DNA from: CAYILC01 sp964364145
GTDB taxonomy: Bacteria > Patescibacteriota > Microgenomatia > UBA1400 > UBA12028
Assembly (NCBI GenBank): GCA_964364145.1
Contig: CAYILC010000005.1
Location: 1-22,433 of the forward strand
Length of the DNA: 22,433 nucleotides
Direction: 5' to 3'
The position numbers were made by a program, and so were the translations under genes. Under the pieces are notes generated by a model that had not been told where the DNA came from, did not search any database, and saw only the letters and a program-made list of their open reading frames with translations. Below are positions 20,904-22,433 of this stretch, one piece after another (position 1 is the first letter of the stretch; every line of letters starts with the position of its first letter).

Positions 20904-22433
20904 ATAACTTTGCCCGTATACTCATCTCAGCCTCAACAATATCTTTCGGAATGCCATATTTTAACGTTGACAACTCTTTGATCATTTTCGCTACCTTGGG
21001 GTTCATCATGGCACGTTCCTTGTCCACGTCGCGGGTGAGGTCCATGCTAAAGGCTGGAATCGGTTCGTTTGCCACAATCGTTTTGATATAGACGTGGAAG
21101 CGTTCAATATTCGTTAAGTCTGACTCGGTAAACACTGGCGCAAACTCGTGTTGCAAAAAGTTTGCATCAGGCACACCGACGCGGAATGTGATCAACGTAC
21201 CGACATTGCCAAACACCGCGTTTTTCACATCCTCTTCAATCTGCGCGACAAATTGGTTAGCCACAATAAGGTTCAACCTATACTTGCGAGCCTCGGACAA
21301 AATTGTTGCAAAATCTTGCGTGGCAAAGTTTTGGAACTCGTCAACATAGAGATAGAAATCGCGACGCTGTTCCATTGGCACATCGGTACGAGACATTGCG
21401 GCGGCCAAGATCTTTGGCACCATGATCAATCCGAGGAATTTGGCATCTTCCTCGCCCAAAGCGCCTTTAGATAGATTTACTAACAAGATTTTTCCGGTAT
21501 CCATCACCTCGCGCAAATTGAACGCGGATTTGCTCTGACCAATGATGTTGCGCATGGTTTTATTCGTAATAAACCGGCCAAACTTGGATACGATGTAGTC
21601 AAGAACCTCGGACTTATGGAAATCACTTGTTTGCGCGATTTGGTCGGTCCAATACCGGCGAACCACGGGATCTTTCACTTTCGGCAAAAGCTCCTGCAAA
21701 AACTTTGTATCGGTCAACACGCGGACTAACTCAATAAACGTAGACCCGGGTTCCGCCATAATTGTGAGCATGGCGTTTCTGATGGCGTGCTCAAAACGCG
21801 GGCCAATAATACCGGTCTTGTGCGGATCGTATAGCTTGTACATCAATCCAATAATCGAGCCTGCAACAAAGTGCATCTGCTCCTCTGTCTCGGCTTCCAT
21901 CATGTTGAGACCCATCGGGCGGTCTGTGTTAGAGGGGTTGAAATAGATCACGTCCTCGGCACGATCCGGCGGCATCATCAATAAAAGATCTTCTACAAGC
22001 TCGCCGTGAGGATCAATTACTGCTATGCCCTTGCCATCGTGAATATCCTGCAAAATCATGTCTTTGAGAAATTCAGATTTACCCGTGCCGGTTTTACCAA
22101 CGATATACATGTGGCGTTGGCGGTCTTTTTCTGCAATATAAATAGGCTTGGAGTCACCACGATATCGACTCTTTCCGATGTACAAACCAGAGGTTGGGAT
22201 GCTCGCCGGAGCTGGTGCATTTTTTGCCTTCAACCAATAAATGTGATGCGTCTCAACCGTTTTGTTCGGCATGTGAATCATGCTCGCTAGTTCTTCGCTG
22301 TTAAAGATCGAAACCCCACGGCCAAATAACGGCATGTACCGATAAATAAAATCAATCATAAAGAGTTGCTTGATCCAAATGCGCGTTTTTTCAATATGAT
22401 TATTGGGCGAGGTAAACTGCGCGAACGACCCCA
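20902..22433 (-). CDS. VirD4/TraG-like type IV secretion/conjugation ATPase (5' end outside window)
   Basis: Partial: the frame stays open from the first Met at 22359 to the window edge, with coding-like residues (FAQFTSPNNHIEKTRIWIKQ), so the true start lies beyond 22433. Walker A GKTGTGKS is encoded at 22075-22098. AVIDPHGELVEDLL and LMGLN-type segments follow. Walker B is FYLYVDEFQNF, with the downstream LIVANQFVAQ typical of coupling-protein and HerA/FtsK-like hexameric ATPases. Such proteins drive DNA or protein through an envelope channel. In CPR genomes relatives are often chromosomal and linked to type IV pili or DNA transfer; the neighbour upstream is not visible here. Confidence 0.88.
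   Translation of the reverse strand, partial: GSFAQFTSPNNHIEKTRIWIKQLFMIDFIYRYMPLFGRGVSIFNSEELASMIHMPNKTVETHHIYWLKAKNAPAPASIPTSGLYIGKSRYRGDSKPIYIAEKDRQRHMYIVGKTGTGKSEFLKDMILQDIHDGKGIAVIDPHGELVEDLLLMMPPDRAEDVIYFNPSNTDRPMGLNMMEAETEEQMHFVAGSIIGLMYKLYDPHKTGIIGPRFEHAIRNAMLTIMAEPGSTFIELVRVLTDTKFLQELLPKVKDPVVRRYWTDQIAQTSDFHKSEVLDYIVSKFGRFITNKTMRNIIGQSKSAFNLREVMDTGKILLVNLSKGALGEEDAKFLGLIMVPKILAAAMSRTDVPMEQRRDFYLYVDEFQNFATQDFATILSEARKYRLNLIVANQFVAQIEEDVKNAVFGNVGTLITFRVGVPDANFLQHEFAPVFTESDLTNIERFHVYIKTIVANEPIPAFSMDLTRDVDKERAMMNPKVAKMIKELSTLKYGIPKDIVEAEMSIRAKL

Noticed and set aside
1..22433. CRISPR array, rRNA, insertion sequence or prophage genes
   Set aside because: No regularly spaced direct repeats, rRNA signatures, transposase, recombinase or phage structural genes were seen on either strand.

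Overview
The window looks like a piece of a small-genome bacterium of the Candidate Phyla Radiation (Patescibacteria, probably a Parcubacteria-type lineage). This is inferred from the gene mix: an ATP-dependent archaeal-type DNA ligase, an orphan NAD(P)HX dehydratase, a large VirD4/TraG-like ATPase, secreted cysteine-rich and Pro/Thr-rich wall proteins with a PKAGS-plus-membrane-helix tail, very short intergenic gaps and many toxin-antitoxin modules. No rRNA or ribosomal protein is present to fix the lineage.

Layout. 1-7.1 kb: ATP-dependent DNA ligase (-); a 455-bp non-coding stretch holding a tRNA-like structured RNA with its own terminator (+) and one copy of a structured repeat; a Fic protein with a C-terminal winged helix (-); nnrD and recF (-); an orphan gene (+); a HigB/HigA-type module (-); another orphan gene (+). 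7.1-13.6 kb: two-gene ABC exporter (-), a small orphan gene (-), lepA (-), a HEPN/MNT pair (+), murJ (-). 13.6-18.9 kb: a second structured-repeat copy, then four same-strand genes for membrane-bound or secreted surface proteins. 18.9-22.4 kb: a small orphan gene (-), a Phd/PIN module (+), tRNA-Ile(UAU) (-), an AbrB/Doc module (+), the third structured-repeat copy, and the C-terminal part of a VirD4/TraG-like ATPase (-) that runs off the window end.

The strongest unusual signal is a roughly 85-100 nt element present three times (2193-2275, 13603-13696, 20804-20903). All copies share a core (CTGCGGAAA followed shortly by GGGACCC) enclosed by a long stem. The stem sequence differs completely between copies while complementarity is kept, and an inner helix also differs in a compensated way in the most divergent copy. 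This is the pattern expected of a structured RNA or DNA family, or of a small mobile core landing in palindromes. A second signal is the non-coding locus at 1953-2172. It contains an acceptor/T-arm module with a G3.U70 pair and A73 (alanine identity features) but no normal D or anticodon arm, overlapped by a competing 26-bp long-range helix and closed by an intrinsic terminator. A third is a recurring extended -10 box close to TGGTACAAT, placed 6-8 nt before several start codons, which suggests leaderless transcripts.

Starts were adjusted where a Shine-Dalgarno sequence or a -10 box decided them. All product names come from motif reading only; no database search was possible.
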